Below are positions 38,916 to 50,612 of a stretch of DNA of 64,000 nucleotides, one piece after another (positions within the stretch are counted from its first letter, which is position 1; every line of letters starts with the position of its first letter). The notes under the pieces were generated by a model. That model searched no databases. It was not told the origin of the DNA and was given only the letters and a program-made list of their open reading frames with translations. Both the position numbers and the translations under genes were made by a program. The stretch is from Juglans regia (lineage: Eukaryota; Streptophyta; Magnoliopsida; Fagales; Juglandaceae). The stretch spans positions 23,445,722-23,509,721 of the forward strand of contig NC_049912.1 in assembly GCF_001411555.2 (NCBI RefSeq). The letters run 5' to 3'.

Positions 38916-41900
38916 ATGGCGACCGAGTCCGACTTAGCGATGGAGGCACAGACGGAGGCTGTGACGTCGGAGGAGACAGTGATGAAACAGCCGCACAGGT
39001 TGGAGAGGAAGTGGACGTTCTGGTTCGACAACCAATCCAAGCCCAAGCAAGGCGCTGCCTGGGGCACCTCTCTACGCAAACTCTACACCTTCGACACCGT
39101 CGAAGAGTTCTGGTGGTAGACATTCCAACTTCAACCTCTGTCTCTCTCTGTCTCTCTGTCTCTCTGTCTTGCTTGCATATGCCTTGATAAAACTTTGATC
39201 TTAATCTCCATATCGTGATTTATTATTGATTTGAGCTAATTCTCTTCGTTTTTTCCCGCTTGCTTGCTGAGAAAATTGGGTTGGAAAATTGGGTAAAAAT
39301 GATCAAATGTTGAGTATTGTGATATGGGTTGATACGGTTTACATGGACTTGAAAATATTTTGCCTCGAACAACCAAATAGGTTTTTTTTTTTTTTTTCCT
39401 TGGAAAGCCAAATACTTAAAATAGGTGTAGTTTACTGGAGGCTTTTCAATTTGTCATTTGTCATTCAATGGAATTTATTCTTTTTTCAAAGTATTTATTT
39501 TCCCTCACATTTCTCTATAATCGTATGGATGGTTTCTTGCTTCCTTTATGTGTACGTATGCATGTACACAGATAATAATCAAATCAAGAATCCTGATTTG
39601 ATTTCATAATCATCAAATCAACTGATTTGGTTTTGATAATGATCAAATTAAGAGATTTGATTTTCATTATGACGAATATATTGAACTATGTAGTTTGTCT
39701 ATACATAGGGACCAATACTTTTTATCAAACACAATTAAGAATAGAAAAGATGTAGCCCTCAAAATTTCTGCTCTCATTATCGCTCCCTCGTTTTCTTCTT
39801 TCAGTTTCTATTTTGTTATGTATTTTCTATCATGGAATTAGAGCTCTTGGCTAATGCCAGATTTGATCCTATGGATTATTTCTTTTAATTTTCTTTCGCT
39901 AGCTTTACCTCTCAAATTCTTCATTGCCGTTAAAATATGTTTTGTCTAAAATCAATGCATTTAAAGTATCTTTATTAGCTGTGTCTTTTACTTTTTGAGT
40001 TTTGGTTTGTTGTGAGTATTGTTTGAAGCACCATACCATCCATTTTTTGGATTTTTGATTTTGGTCCGGCCATATGTAGCCCATTGTTGTCTCAATCTTT
40101 CAACCTATTGTTAGCCATTTGTTGGCTTTGGCTGGCTGTTGTCAACCCATTGTTGGCCATAACTCCAGATTTGATATTCTAGATACCATTCACTTCATCA
40201 CCAATGTCACTTTCATAATCTCATCAGCGAACAATCAGTGGATATAAGGGTTACACTCAAATTTCTAACTCAAGATTTCAAAATTCTCCACCTTGAGTTT
40301 GAGGGAGATGTTGGAGATAATACTTAATAAAAAATTGATTTGATTATTATCCTGATATATTGAAGATAATATTAAATAAAGAATTTGATTTGATTTTATA
40401 ATGATCAAATCAATTGAATTGATTTTTATAATTATCAAATCAATATCTTTGATTTTTATTATGATGAAAATATTTATCTTATTTTCTCTATGTAATTTGC
40501 GTATTAATAGGGATTAATGCTTTGTATTCAATTACACATGAAAATAGCAAAGATGTAGCCATCAAAGTCTCTCTCTCTTTCTTTTTCATCTTCTTTTCTA
40601 TTATATTATATATATTTTCTATCATGATAGAAAATATAAAATAAAATAGAAACTGAAAGAAGAAAATGAGTGGAAGAGAATGAGTTTGAATACAAAGTAT
40701 TGATCCATATGTATAGGGAAATTTCATAGAGATGAGATAAGGTAAATATCTTCATCATAATGAAAATCAAATCTCTAGATTTAATTATAAGAACCAAATT
40801 AATTGATGTAATATTATTTTCAACATCCTCTCAAACTCAAGGTGGAGAATTTTGAAATCTTTAGTTTGAAATTTGAGTGCTGCTTTCATATCCGTTGATT
40901 GATCGCTGATAAGATTATGAAAATGACGTTGGTGATGAAGTGACTTGTATCTGGAACATCAAATCTAGAGTTGTGGTCAATAATTGGTTGCTAATGGGCC
41001 AAAGTCAACAAAGGGCTAATACCAAAAGATTGATCCGACAATGGGCTACATATGACCTTGGTCAACTACAGGACCAAAATAAAAAGCCAAAAATGGGTCT
41101 GGAGCATTAAACAATCCTCACAACATACTAAAACCCAATGATAAGGGCTCATAGATAATAAAGATACTTCAAAAGCATGAACTTGAGACGAAACATGGTT
41201 GAACGTCAATGAAAATTTTGTGAGAGGTAAAAGCGGAAGAACTTTAAGGAAATAGTCTTTAGGATCAAGCCTAGCATTAGCCAATGGCTCTGATATCATG
41301 ATAGAAAATATAATATAATGGAGAAGAAAGGAGAGAGAGACTTTGAGGACTACATCTTTCCTATTCTCAAGTGTAATTGAATACAAAGCATTGGTTCCTA
41401 TTTATAGGGAAATTACATCGAGATGAGTTAAGATAAATATCTTCAACATAAAAAAAATCAAATATCTTGATTTAATAATTAGAAAAATCAAATCAGTTGA
41501 TTTAATAATTATAAAATCAAATCAGGATAATAATCAAATCAAATTCTTAATTTGATATCATATATTTTTTTTTATATGTAATATCATCTTCAATATATCA
41601 GAATAATAATCAAATCAATTATTGATTTGATATTATCTCAAACATATATGTATATAGTATCATATTTATTGAACTCTTACTTATTAGAAAAAAAATTTCT
41701 TGAACACTCAATAAAATTTCCCGTTCCCATGTTATTTAGTTTCTTGATTTTTTTTTTTTCGTAGAAAGGAATTGATCAATATAATTTTTCTCCAAAAATA
41801 ATTTTCCTATTTCTTGAACAAGTTAAAAGTTAAATACCTGATTCTCTTCTTTCAAGTTAAAGCTTCATCACTTTCTGCAGTTTGTATGATCAGATATTCA

Positions 41901-43391
41901 AGCCCAGCAAGTTCCCTGCAAATGCAGATTTTCACTTGTTCAAAGCCGGGACTGAACCTAAATGGGAAGATCCCGAGTGTGCTAATGGAGGAAAGTGGTC
42001 CATTCCTGCCAATAAAAAGGCTAACCTTGATAGCATGTGGCTAGAAACTGTAATTATCTCCCTCTTCCAGTCATTTTCCTTTCGAAAGCTTAATTTGGAA
42101 TTCATGGGTAACGGGTCATGCTAGTATAGAAATTATGGGAATCATGGTAATTTATGGAGTTTTATTAATCTTATTGGATAGTTGATGGCCTTGATTGGAG
42201 AGCAATTTGATGATGCTGATGAGATCTGTGGTGTGGTTGCTAGTGTGCGCCAGAGGCAGGACAAACTTGCGTTATGGACCAAGACAGCAGCAAATGAAGC
42301 TGCCCAGGTCTAGTTTCCTTCATATATATTGATTCCAAGAGTCGTTTTTCTATTGTTTTAGTTCTAGGAGGTCATTCCCTTCTCAATTAAATAGATGACC
42401 CATGAAGGGAACTTGTTTGATTCTTATCTGTCTTTGTTTTGGGGTGGGGTGGGGTGGGGTTGATTGTGAGTCTGCATGTTTAAGGAACACCTTGGCACAT
42501 ATGAAGCTTGTTTATTATTATTTTTCCTCTGAGCTGAAAGAGAGATTCATTCGGCAGATTTATGGTAGTTACTAGTTCTATCTCTCTCTCTCTCTCTGTG
42601 AAGTTTCATTTTGCTGCCTTGTGTAAACTTGTGAGAGATTTGACGTGCATGACATGTTTCATTCATTTGTGAGTTTTATTTGCTGGCTTCTGATGATAAT
42701 AGATTTGTAGTATTTCGTACTCTGTATCAACACTTCAGAGTAGTACAGTCTTTATCCTGGCTCCTGCTTTCTGCTTATGTTTAGTTTTTTCTGTTCTGGT
42801 TAAAATGTCTTTGTTTTACATGTTTAATTTTACTGAAAAAATATAGTATGTATTTCATATAATCATGTTTAAAAAAATATTTGTATGGGGCTTAAGAAGC
42901 AGAACCATGTAATTATTAACTCTTTCTTGAAGGATGGTTTCAGCCTTAAGATCTCCATTTGTTTCTTGTGGGTAGCAGGACAGTTCCTTTCTATCTCCCT
43001 GTAAATTGAGAATGAGTATTCTATATAACATACTGGTTGCCTTACCCGTGCAAGACTAGATGGACACTGCACCTTCTTAAGAGTTTTACCTTACCCGTGC
43101 AAAACTGAAGCGAACTTCACTTCGCTTCAGTTTTCTCCTTAATTGCTCTATTCTTGAACCATAAAAAAGAATGTTTATTTTATGTAGATGAGCATTGGGA
43201 GGAAGTGGAGGGAGGTCGTTGACGTCACTGATAAAATGACTTACAGCTTCCATGTAAGTTCTGTGCAGTGTTATCAAATTGTTAGCATGGATGCCTATTT
43301 ATATTTAATCTATTGGTATCTCTGACTGGTTTGGTTGTTGCAGGATGATTCTAAAAGGGAGAGATCAGCCAAAGCTCGATACAATCTGTGA
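38916..43391 (+). CDS. eIF(iso)4E: Eukaryotic translation initiation factor iso4E (cap-binding)
   Basis: Plant-specific cap-binding isoform that pairs with eIF(iso)4G to recruit mRNA in the cytoplasm; in several plants it is also a host factor for potyviruses. Exons 38916-39115, 41881-42049, 42182-42307, 43188-43253, 43344-43391; 202 aa, close to the family's ~200. Seen: acidic N-terminus 1-25, [14 protein letters not shown] at about 27-40, cap-stacking Trp49 (AAWG) and Trp95-Glu96 (PKWED), GGKW near 101-104, [20 protein letters not shown], and [14 protein letters not shown] near the end. The iso-type is called from the short N-terminus and the [13 protein letters not shown] and [12 protein letters not shown] blocks. 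Intron 1 is unusually large (2765 bp) and filled by two small LTR elements in inverted orientation. Start chosen for its context (AAATGGCG) and phase. Confidence 0.95.
39570..40624 (+). mobile_element. TRIM-like non-coding LTR retrotransposon, element 1
   Basis: 5' LTR about 39570-39832 (5' part eroded), primer-binding site TGGAATTAGAGC at 39833 (compare TGGTATCAGAGC, initiator-Met), and internal region 39833-40308 (476 bp, no ORF). The purine tract GAGTTTGAGGGAGA is followed by the 3' LTR 40309-40624, starting TGTTGGAGATAAT and ending TTTTCTATCA. Both LTRs share the AATCAAATCAA blocks, AAAGATGTAGCC, and the same 3' end. The LTRs are diverged, so the insertion is not recent. Confidence 0.75.
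40625..41644 (-). mobile_element. TRIM-like non-coding LTR retrotransposon, element 2 (inverted)
   Basis: Same family as element 1 on the opposite strand. 5' LTR 41299-41644 (starts TGTTTGAGATAAT), primer site TGATATCAGAGCC, internal 40826-41298 (473 bp, no ORF), purine tract GAGTTTGAGAGGA, 3' LTR 40625-40825 (starts TGTTGAAAATAAT, about 115 bp shorter). Its LTR terminus TTTTCTATCA touches that of element 1 with no base between. Confidence 0.75.
43101..43134. repeat. Perfect 14-bp hairpin in eIF(iso)4E intron 3
   Basis: AAAACTGAAGCGAA at 43101-43114 is exactly complementary to 43121-43134, with a 6-base loop, 53 bp upstream of exon 4. A direct repeat of CCTTACCCGTGCAA lies just before it (43039 and 43089 regions). 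Confidence 0.8.
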
Positions 43392-44059
43392 TTGTGCAAT
43401 TAATTTGCTGTGCGATTTTCTTCTCTCAGTTGTGGGAGTGATGAAGAAGACCAATGAAATTGCTTTGATGTTATTTTTGTTAGGATTGTTGGTATATATT
43501 TCCTAAAGTGAGCTGTGTTTGAGGGTCGTATATACGATATGGTTTTTCATATATTGCTCCATGTGATTGCTATATTCACTACTGGCTGTTTTGTCATGCT
43601 AGGACTCAACTTGCGAACGATAATAGAAATTGCGTTTTGCTCTCTTCCTCCTATGATTTAAAAAAAAAGAAAAGGAAAACTAAGAGAAAAGTTGACAATT
43701 CCTTTCTAGATTTGATGTTGATCAGCATTTTTTATGCATAGATGTCTTTGCTGCTTATGTTATGATATGGGAAGAAAAGATAAACTCTGGTATGACTAAT
43801 ATTAAGATCCATGACGCTTAATCCCAGAAGTGTGGGAAATGGAGAGATTCTCTTTATTGATGGATTAATAGTCTGTCAAGGTTCTCCTAATACTTCCGAT
43901 CTTGCCAATTTCACAAAGTCGTTAAATTCTAAATCATAGTTCAACCAAATCTTTCAAAACATCCCATACAATGTCTCGTTTTCAAAGAGGAGCGCGGTAT
44001 TTCAATCTTATTTTCCATACAGCAAATGGCATAACTGGCAGAGAGGGGTTGGCTGGCGG

Positions 44060-44225
44060 CTAACTCACAACCCATGTCCCTGCAGTGTCAAGCCTATGGA
44101 TCTCACAGACTGGTTGGTATGACAAACTGTTTGATGGCTGAATTATGGACTTCAAAAGATGCAATTGCATTAGTCTTATCGATGGGAATCTGTAGTACAG
44201 AGTTTATGCTTCACCCAAAGCTTAC
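44060..44225 (+). pseudogene. RNase H-like (RVT_3) fragment of a retroelement
   Basis: The reading near 44100-44210 (LVGMTNCLMAELWTSKDAI, ALVLSMGI) matches the plant RVT_3/RNase H pattern in which AELWALRDG precedes LALSLGI. It is a short relic in the gap between the convergent eIF(iso)4E and PGR5 genes. The rest of that gap shows no gene. Confidence 0.5.
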
Positions 44226-44550
44226 GATATTGCACATTCTTCTAGTTCATAGATACAAAAAAAGGCCTAAAATGTATGCTGAATGTATACGGTATCGATT
44301 CTACTTGTTTCATTTACTATAGACCTAAGCCCTAAAAATGTGATTATATCAGGTCTGATCCAATTAATGGTCAGTCTGCTCTTGGGGGTTAACCCTCCCA
44401 CATTACTGCCTTTATGGGACATTTTTATTCCGACAATCAAAGAAATAATATTACTGCTAACTGAAAAGTGGAATATTTGACGTAGTAATACATGCCAAAT
44501 CTAAGCAACTATGATCTTAAACCATTCTTTTTGACTGAACAAAATGCATC

Positions 44551-45115
44551 TCATGCAAGGAATCCTAGTCGTTCTCCATTCTTCTTGGCCAGTCGGATCA
44601 GGCCTTGTCTTTGCTTTGCATCTGCTCCAATTGACTTGCAGAATTCAGTAATCACCTGAAATCGTGTTTTGAAAATTAAGTCTAAGCAATAATAATGATA
44701 TTGGGCGTAGCAATAATCCAGCTGCGTTGCAGGAAGTCCATATAATCAGGAATAAAAAGAAAGAAAGAGAATACTACAAAACATCAATGGCAGAAACTGT
44801 AAACAGCTCCCTAAATATGTGGAAGAGTGATGATACCTGCGAGTGCAAAGCAATTGCCTTTCCTCTAAGCTGATTGAATCGCTTCTTGCCGATGATATTA
44901 CGAGTCACAACAACAATCGGCGCAAAGAGACCCTTTCCTTCATTGACGTTTTTCATCATGGGCCGCGCTCTCACCGGTTTCCCAACTCGAACATGGTTTG
45001 GTACTGACTTGGCTAGCATAGCATAATCGTCCCCAGCCATTGAAGTTCTCCAGCTTCCATGGAAGGAGGAACACAAACTTCCCTTCAACCCAGTTGCAGA
45101 TATCGAAGTAGCCAT
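44551..45115 (-). CDS. PGR5: PROTON GRADIENT REGULATION 5, chloroplast
   Basis: Small stromal/thylakoid-associated protein needed for the antimycin-A-sensitive route of cyclic electron flow around photosystem I. Exons 44837-45115 and 44551-44655 (181-bp intron); 127 aa (Arabidopsis about 133). Residues 1 to about 50 are a Ser-rich transit peptide (MATSISATGLKG). The mature core has MMKNVNEGKGLFAP, VVVTRNIIGKKRFNQLRGK, AIALHSQVITEFCKSIGADA and LAKKNGERLGFLA, essentially the family consensus. An in-frame ATG 11 codons upstream (45148) would add MGICCWCLCVP; the shorter start fits the family and a transit peptide. Convergent with eIF(iso)4E, 1.16 kb between stops. Confidence 0.96.
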
Positions 45116-48103
45116 CGGAACACACAAACACCAGCAGCAGATTCCCAAAGGTTATCTCAAAGAGAATTGGAGGCAGGCTCTTTTTCCCCTTGCTGGTTAG
45201 AACTACGAACCTGTGATAGATGTTTTAGATGGGTTTTTATTTGCTTGTGGAGGGAATGTTGTTACGGTGTAATTTTGAGAGCCTTTGCTTTTTTATTGGA
45301 TGGCAAGTGAAAGAGAGTCCAAGAAGCATTAGCAGCCACACATACTGGTGGCTTGGAATCTAGTTTTGAACACTACTGTGACTTGTGTTACTTATAGTTC
45401 TCTCTTTGGGCCCCGCCCCCCATCTGCCACCCTTTTACAAGCCGTTCAAAATCAATTAGGAAGCATTTCGATGCTTAAATATTCAGCAAGAAAGAGTAGA
45501 ACATTTTTTTTTTTTTTTTGAAAATATTGGACGATGCAAAATGGGGGACGAATTCAATATTTCTACCTTGACTGTTGCAATGAGTTAGGTAGCCATTCCA
45601 AAGATTCATTTCACATTTCACATTTCACATTCCTAGTTCCTACCACTTGCATGTGAAGAACATGCTTGTGAGCTGCCATCAACGGAGTCTGCAATGTGCC
45701 AATGAAGAAAGTACTAGCTTTCAACCTTTGATGAGTGTGACATTGGAAGGTTCTGAGAATAGCTAGTTTCGATTTTGTTTCTGTTTGGTCGCGTAGAAAA
45801 AATGCTTGTCTCATAAGCATGTTCCTCCCCGAGTTTTTATTTTGGCCTTGGGATTAAGAATCAGAGGAAAAATATTTTTTATTTTTTGAAAAGTTATGTT
45901 TTTTTGGGAACTTGTTGGCCTAGGAGTTTATTACAATTTTTGGGGACCAAAGTATTTTTTTTGGGAACTAATAAAACCTAGTTTAAAGAGTGATACAAGA
46001 AAGGGAAATGATAGATAGTTCACATGACACATGAGAAGCCTTTGAATTAATGTTTAAATTGACTTATTAAGGAGTGGTATACAATTATGATTTTAAAACC
46101 ATGTGAAAATGCATTGTGAAGACTCGAACCAGGCAAGGCAATCGAGGCGGCCTCGTTTAGGGAGAGGGCGACTGACAGTGGGGATTGGGAGGGAGAGGCT
46201 CTCCCGCTTACTATGAGGGAAAAATCTATTCTTCAGCTTTTGATTTTAACACACCATCCACACTTGCCACGCTGACACGTTGGAAAAGACCAAAAAATTT
46301 ACATTTTGAGAAATGAAAAATTGTCTGAAAGGCTACTCCCATTCCCCATTCCTGTAACTGCTTCCCCTCGTTATGTTTTGGAGGAGAAGCATATGGGTTT
46401 GGAGTAGGCGAATATGGATTTTTAGTAGAAGCATAGGGGTTTGGGGGGAAAGCGTAGGGGTTTGGAGCAGAAGAATTTGGAGGTAGCATTCTGAAATGAA
46501 GAGAGGTAAGGAATCATTGGCTCATATGGATTTGAATGGATAGGGAGTGCTGGAAGCGTATATGGGAGTAGAGACCCGAAAAATGGAGTTAGCAGAGATC
46601 TATAATAAGCCTAAAAATAAAAATAAAATTACTTTAATATTAACAGTAACGTGGAAAAATTAAAAAAAAATTATACTTTTCTCACATTTGTAGAATTTTG
46701 TCATTTGACCTTTCACTTAAAGATGTTTTCGATGGGTGGTTTAAATGTTGTTTATTTTGTCTTTTGCCCGTAATGCTTTTTGGCCAAGGAATTGCAACAA
46801 GCGATTTTTTTAAGATACTGATATGTACATTGAACTTAACAAATGAAATTAAACGAAGCATAAATGCAATGCAAAAAATTTGAAACTAGGGAACCCGAAG
46901 TTTTTGCTGTCCTCACAAGATAATAAAACCATAACAAAAATCTCATTTTGTGGAAAAGAAAGAAATCAAACATGACCACAGACAAAAATAAATGCCTTCA
47001 ATTCAAACACAAACAAGAACTGCTATATCTATAAAAGAATTATATAAAATAATCTCATAAATTAACGTGACTTCATCTGATCTATTAGATCTATTTTATA
47101 ATAAAAATAACTTTACAATCTGATTAACCACATAAAACAATATCAGTTTGTGAGATTGCTTTTGTGTAATTTTTTTGTGATTAAAGTATTTTCCACATAT
47201 AAATGCATAAAAATGTATCTAACAATCAGATAAATGCATAAAAATTTTATTACATACACAAACAATTTAAAAATACAAATAGATAAAAAACTTTGCAAAA
47301 CCTTCAAAATGCAAATATAAAAAATTTTGAAATACAAAGTAGATGAAATGCACAGCTTCGGTTGAACTGCTTCAGCTTTACTTCACATTTGTGGGAAAGG
47401 AAATGCATGGCTTCGATTTCAACACAGAAGGAAGGAAGGAAACTTTTGTCACATACTTAATGAACACTTGCCATATTTACAAGTGATTGGAAGAAAAATC
47501 TAATTTGGAGCCAAACTCCGTCTGATTTATTCTTCTCCCTCTTTCTTGGGAAAAATAATTTTGTTTAGAAAAATAATTAATGTTTTCGTATTTTTAAATT
47601 TTTTCCAAGTTTTAAATGAGAATTTATTTTTGTTGGTTGACTCTACCGCTATCGCTCTCAGTTCCAGGAGTTGAGAGCTACCGTTAGTTATATTATTTTT
47701 TTTTTTTATATGTATTTTTTAATATTTTTAAATAATTTTTTAAAATATAAAAAATTATAATATTATTAAAAAATACTTTTTTAATTATTAAGTAAAAAAA
47801 CATAAAATAAAAAATGACAGCGATAACTCTAAATAAGTGGTAATAGTAGCCTTTTTCTTTTGTGTTTTACATTTTAACGTTTTTCTTTTGTTTTCTTTAA
47901 TTTTGGGTTTCGTTTTTCTTAACCAAAATAAGAATTGGAAACAGAAAAAAAAGGTCAAACAGCCACTCTCCTGATCGATCGTCAGCTCCTCATCGGGTAA
48001 CAAAGAAATTGCAATGGTGTATTCGATTGCCTCGTTGCTTGTAAGAGAAAGAAAGGAAAAACCGGAGGAAAAATAAACGAGAAAAACAGTAGCACATACA
48101 CAA
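45116..48103. other. Intergenic between PGR5 and the TMEM45-like gene
   Basis: Promoter side of both genes. Contains a T17 run (about 45507), a family-C MITE-like copy (47025-47180: ATTATATAAAATAATCTCAT...CATAAAACAATATCAG), a family-D copy (47640-47830: CCGCTATCGCTCTCAGTTCC ... ACAGCGATAACTCTAAATAA) and the Pro-rich relic below. No other gene is supported. Confidence 0.5.
46226..46489 (-). pseudogene. Pro/Asn/Tyr-rich ORF, probably a decayed repeat-protein fragment
   Basis: The first 40 codons repeat an NPYAxPP pattern (APNPYAFPPNPYAS, PTPNPYASPP). Upstream, another frame continues SNPYEPM, which suggests a frameshifted relic. The second half loses the pattern. Family not recognised. Confidence 0.2.
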
Positions 48104-48970
48104 ATGGCATCACTGGCAACCCATTTCTCGGCCTTTCTCCTCCTCTTCCCCGTAGGCCTCCGCCGCCTCCACTTCTCCTCCTCTCTCTACCTCAAAAACC
48201 CATCTCTCTACCGCTCCAAAACGTGGTATTTCTCCGAACCCAGATGGAAAAACCTCGATTTCTACACCCTCATCATCGCCCTCCCCATTGCCTCCTTCTC
48301 CGAAATCTTCATCTTCTTGACCTTCTCCGGTCACCCCACCTACCGATTCTCATTTTTCCAGCAATCAGTGACACTTTTTCTCTTCTGGGCATTGATCGTT
48401 CTCGTCATCCTTCGTGAATCCACAGACCCTTTGCTTATAAATGAAGGTTTTGTATTCTTATTCGCTGGAATTTCGTTTCTTGTCGAATATTCAGTGATCG
48501 GGAAGGGAATTACGGGTGTCTCTGGCGCTGTGTATGATTTGTTAGGTGCGTTGACGATCCTTTGCGCAGGTTCTTCCTTGTATTTATCGGTCAACCCTTC
48601 GGCGTTCTTCGCCGAGTTTTTGTTATCATCAGGATTGGTTTTCAAGGGTACTTGGGTGTTACAGACCGGCTTGTCTTTGTACACCGATGTATTTGGTTTA
48701 AAAGGGTGCAAAAAAATGTCCGTATTGTCGGCTCAGGGGAATGCTGATGTGCAATGTGATCTTCAGGAGGATAGGTTAAGGGGTGTTGCTCTGATGAATT
48801 TGCTATTTACTGGGCATGCAATCCTGGTCTTGGCTGTTAGCATTGTGTTGTTTGGGTTGCTATCGAGTAACCGGACTTTGAGGTGTGGCGAGGCAAGCGG
48901 GCCGTTGCTAATGGAGCTCGAGTCCGAGACAATGTCGAAGCGTGCACATCCCGAGCTTGAGATGGACTGA
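48104..48970 (+). CDS. TMEM45/DUF716 family multi-pass membrane protein
   Basis: Intronless, 288 aa. Belongs by pattern to DUF716 (PF04819, TMEM45A/B-like); plant members are membrane proteins of unknown or stress-related function. About seven hydrophobic segments are visible, near residues 5-20, 51-73, 86-104, 113-131, 137-160, 166-190 and 228-250. The C-terminus is hydrophilic and acidic (MELESETMSKR). Typical features: LLINEGFVFLFAGISFLVEY, and GTWVLQTGLSLYTD (the conserved W-QxG stretch). Start ATG has context ACAAATGGC, preceded by a purine-rich leader. GC content of the first 200 bp (TCC/CTC-rich) is clearly higher than its surroundings, as is common for intronless plant ORFs. Confidence 0.9.
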   Translation: MASLATHFSAFLLLFPVGLRRLHFSSSLYLKNPSLYRSKTWYFSEPRWKNLDFYTLIIALPIASFSEIFIFLTFSGHPTYRFSFFQQSVTLFLFWALIVLVILRESTDPLLINEGFVFLFAGISFLVEYSVIGKGITGVSGAVYDLLGALTILCAGSSLYLSVNPSAFFAEFLLSSGLVFKGTWVLQTGLSLYTDVFGLKGCKKMSVLSAQGNADVQCDLQEDRLRGVALMNLLFTGHAILVLAVSIVLFGLLSSNRTLRCGEASGPLLMELESETMSKRAHPELEMD

Positions 48971-50033
48971 GATATATGGTCTTTTTTGCTTTTTTTAGGT
49001 GCAAAAGAATTGGTCTAAGGGGGGGATTAGGGCCTGTTCATTCTCTACAGGTAGGCATTGTTCAATCTTCTGTTTACTTATTATTGGCACATAGAATTTT
49101 CTTGTCTTGTCCATTTCTCACGAAAAGGCAATCGATATTTACCATACATAGCAGTTATAGTTTTGAATAATGTTAGTTGCAATACGATTGTTGCAGACTC
49201 ATTGAGTTGCATTGAGTTTTTCAGTATGTGCATATTCATGATGACGGGTCATGTACATACAATTGAAGGAAGGTTCAGGACAAGAACGACATAGGTTGCC
49301 TAAAGGCTGGAACTATTGTTCGGCACCAAACCTGACTTTATGCTTAAACCCTGATTGTTATTAAATTTGTCTTGTGAACCTGATGAAAATCGTATGGTGT
49401 GAGTGTGTTGCCAGTATCGATATCCACATCCACTAGAATGTCTGCCTTTTTGTTTCCAAGAGCTTCTTGCTTTTGTGTGACACTAAAAAAGGGCCATGCT
49501 TGTCCAATTTCATATATATGGTGCTGGATGCAATGGCCTTTGCCTATAGAGCACGAGAACAGAGCTGTCCAAGGGTTTTTTTTTTTGTGAATAAATCTGA
49601 TCCTTTGTCTTTTTAAAAATTATATATTAAAAAAAAAATTATATAAGTTTCCATCAAATATTTTTTTCCCTTTTTTGCTACAAACATCTTTTAGAATATC
49701 ATGAGAAATTGGTATGGATTTTCATTTTCATTTCCACTTCTCACTATTTCTCATTTTACTTCTCCATTAACTTAATGTAATGTTGTCTTGAGATTATAGG
49801 AAGATCATTTTCATTCTTTTGGTAATTTGTGTAGAGAAGCGCATGGATGAACGTAACTGTCAATTATAAAGCCAAATTTACATTCTTTCTTGTCCTGCTA
49901 ATTATATGTTACGGAAACATTCTGGAAACAAACTGAAATTATGACTCGTGTTGCAATTTGGGAGTCGGACTTGAGAGCAAAGACATGATTTGAAGTAAAT
50001 TTTGGTCGCACTAGATTCAGTTGATTTTAGATC

Positions 50034-50084
50034 GTGCAATGCTTCCTTTTTTGTTTTTTGATAAGTAATTGTGCAATGCTTCCT
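50034..50084 (-). mobile_element. 23-bp LINE-tail micro-insertion with 14-bp target-site duplication
   Basis: GTGCAATGCTTCCT at 50034-50047 and 50071-50084 is identical. The 23-bp insert reads AATTACTTATCAAAAAACAA... on the minus strand, the terminal LINE motif plus A-rich tail. Confidence 0.65.
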
Positions 50085-50231
50085 GTAGGCTATATATACT
50101 GTTAAGTCTAAAATTGTGTTAGTATATTCAGTGGGTAAAGCACTAGTAGATGTTAAGTTTAAGTCAAAACCTATTGAGTTATGTCACCCAAAGATTGAAG
50201 ACATATTTCTCATTCTCTTGAAGACAATGAT

Positions 50232-50612
50232 AAGGGGAAGTTTGGAATGAGACATGAAATTCTCAAAACTTTCAAAATTTCTCATAATTTCATTCCCAAA
50301 CATCACTCAAACACAAAGCACTTCAATTTCAAATTTCCAACTTTTTCATCTAATCATTATTCAAGCACAAAAACTAATACAACTTTTACAAATTTCAAAA
50401 CAAAACACAAAACTCAATACAACTTTTACAAACTTCAAAACAAAAATAATATTAAAAAATAATATTCAAACATTTTTTTAACTTTATAATATTTTTATTC
50501 AACTTTTTCTCATTTCTTTCCCAAAACCCAATAAAACATCTTAACTCGAACCATTTCACAACTATTCACAGAATTTTGAGATACTGCAATTGTCCAAACG
50601 AGCCCTAAGACT
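50232..50612. mobile_element. MITE, family A
   Basis: Ends GGGGAAGTTTGGAATGAGAC and TGTCCAAACGAGCCCT. Blocks CACAAAACTCAATAC, AATAATATTAAAAAATAA and CACAACTATTCACAGAATTT follow family order. Confidence 0.7.

Noticed and set aside
48110..48334. Glu/Gly-rich ORF opposite the TMEM45-like gene
   Set aside because: Antisense shadow of a CT-rich coding strand.
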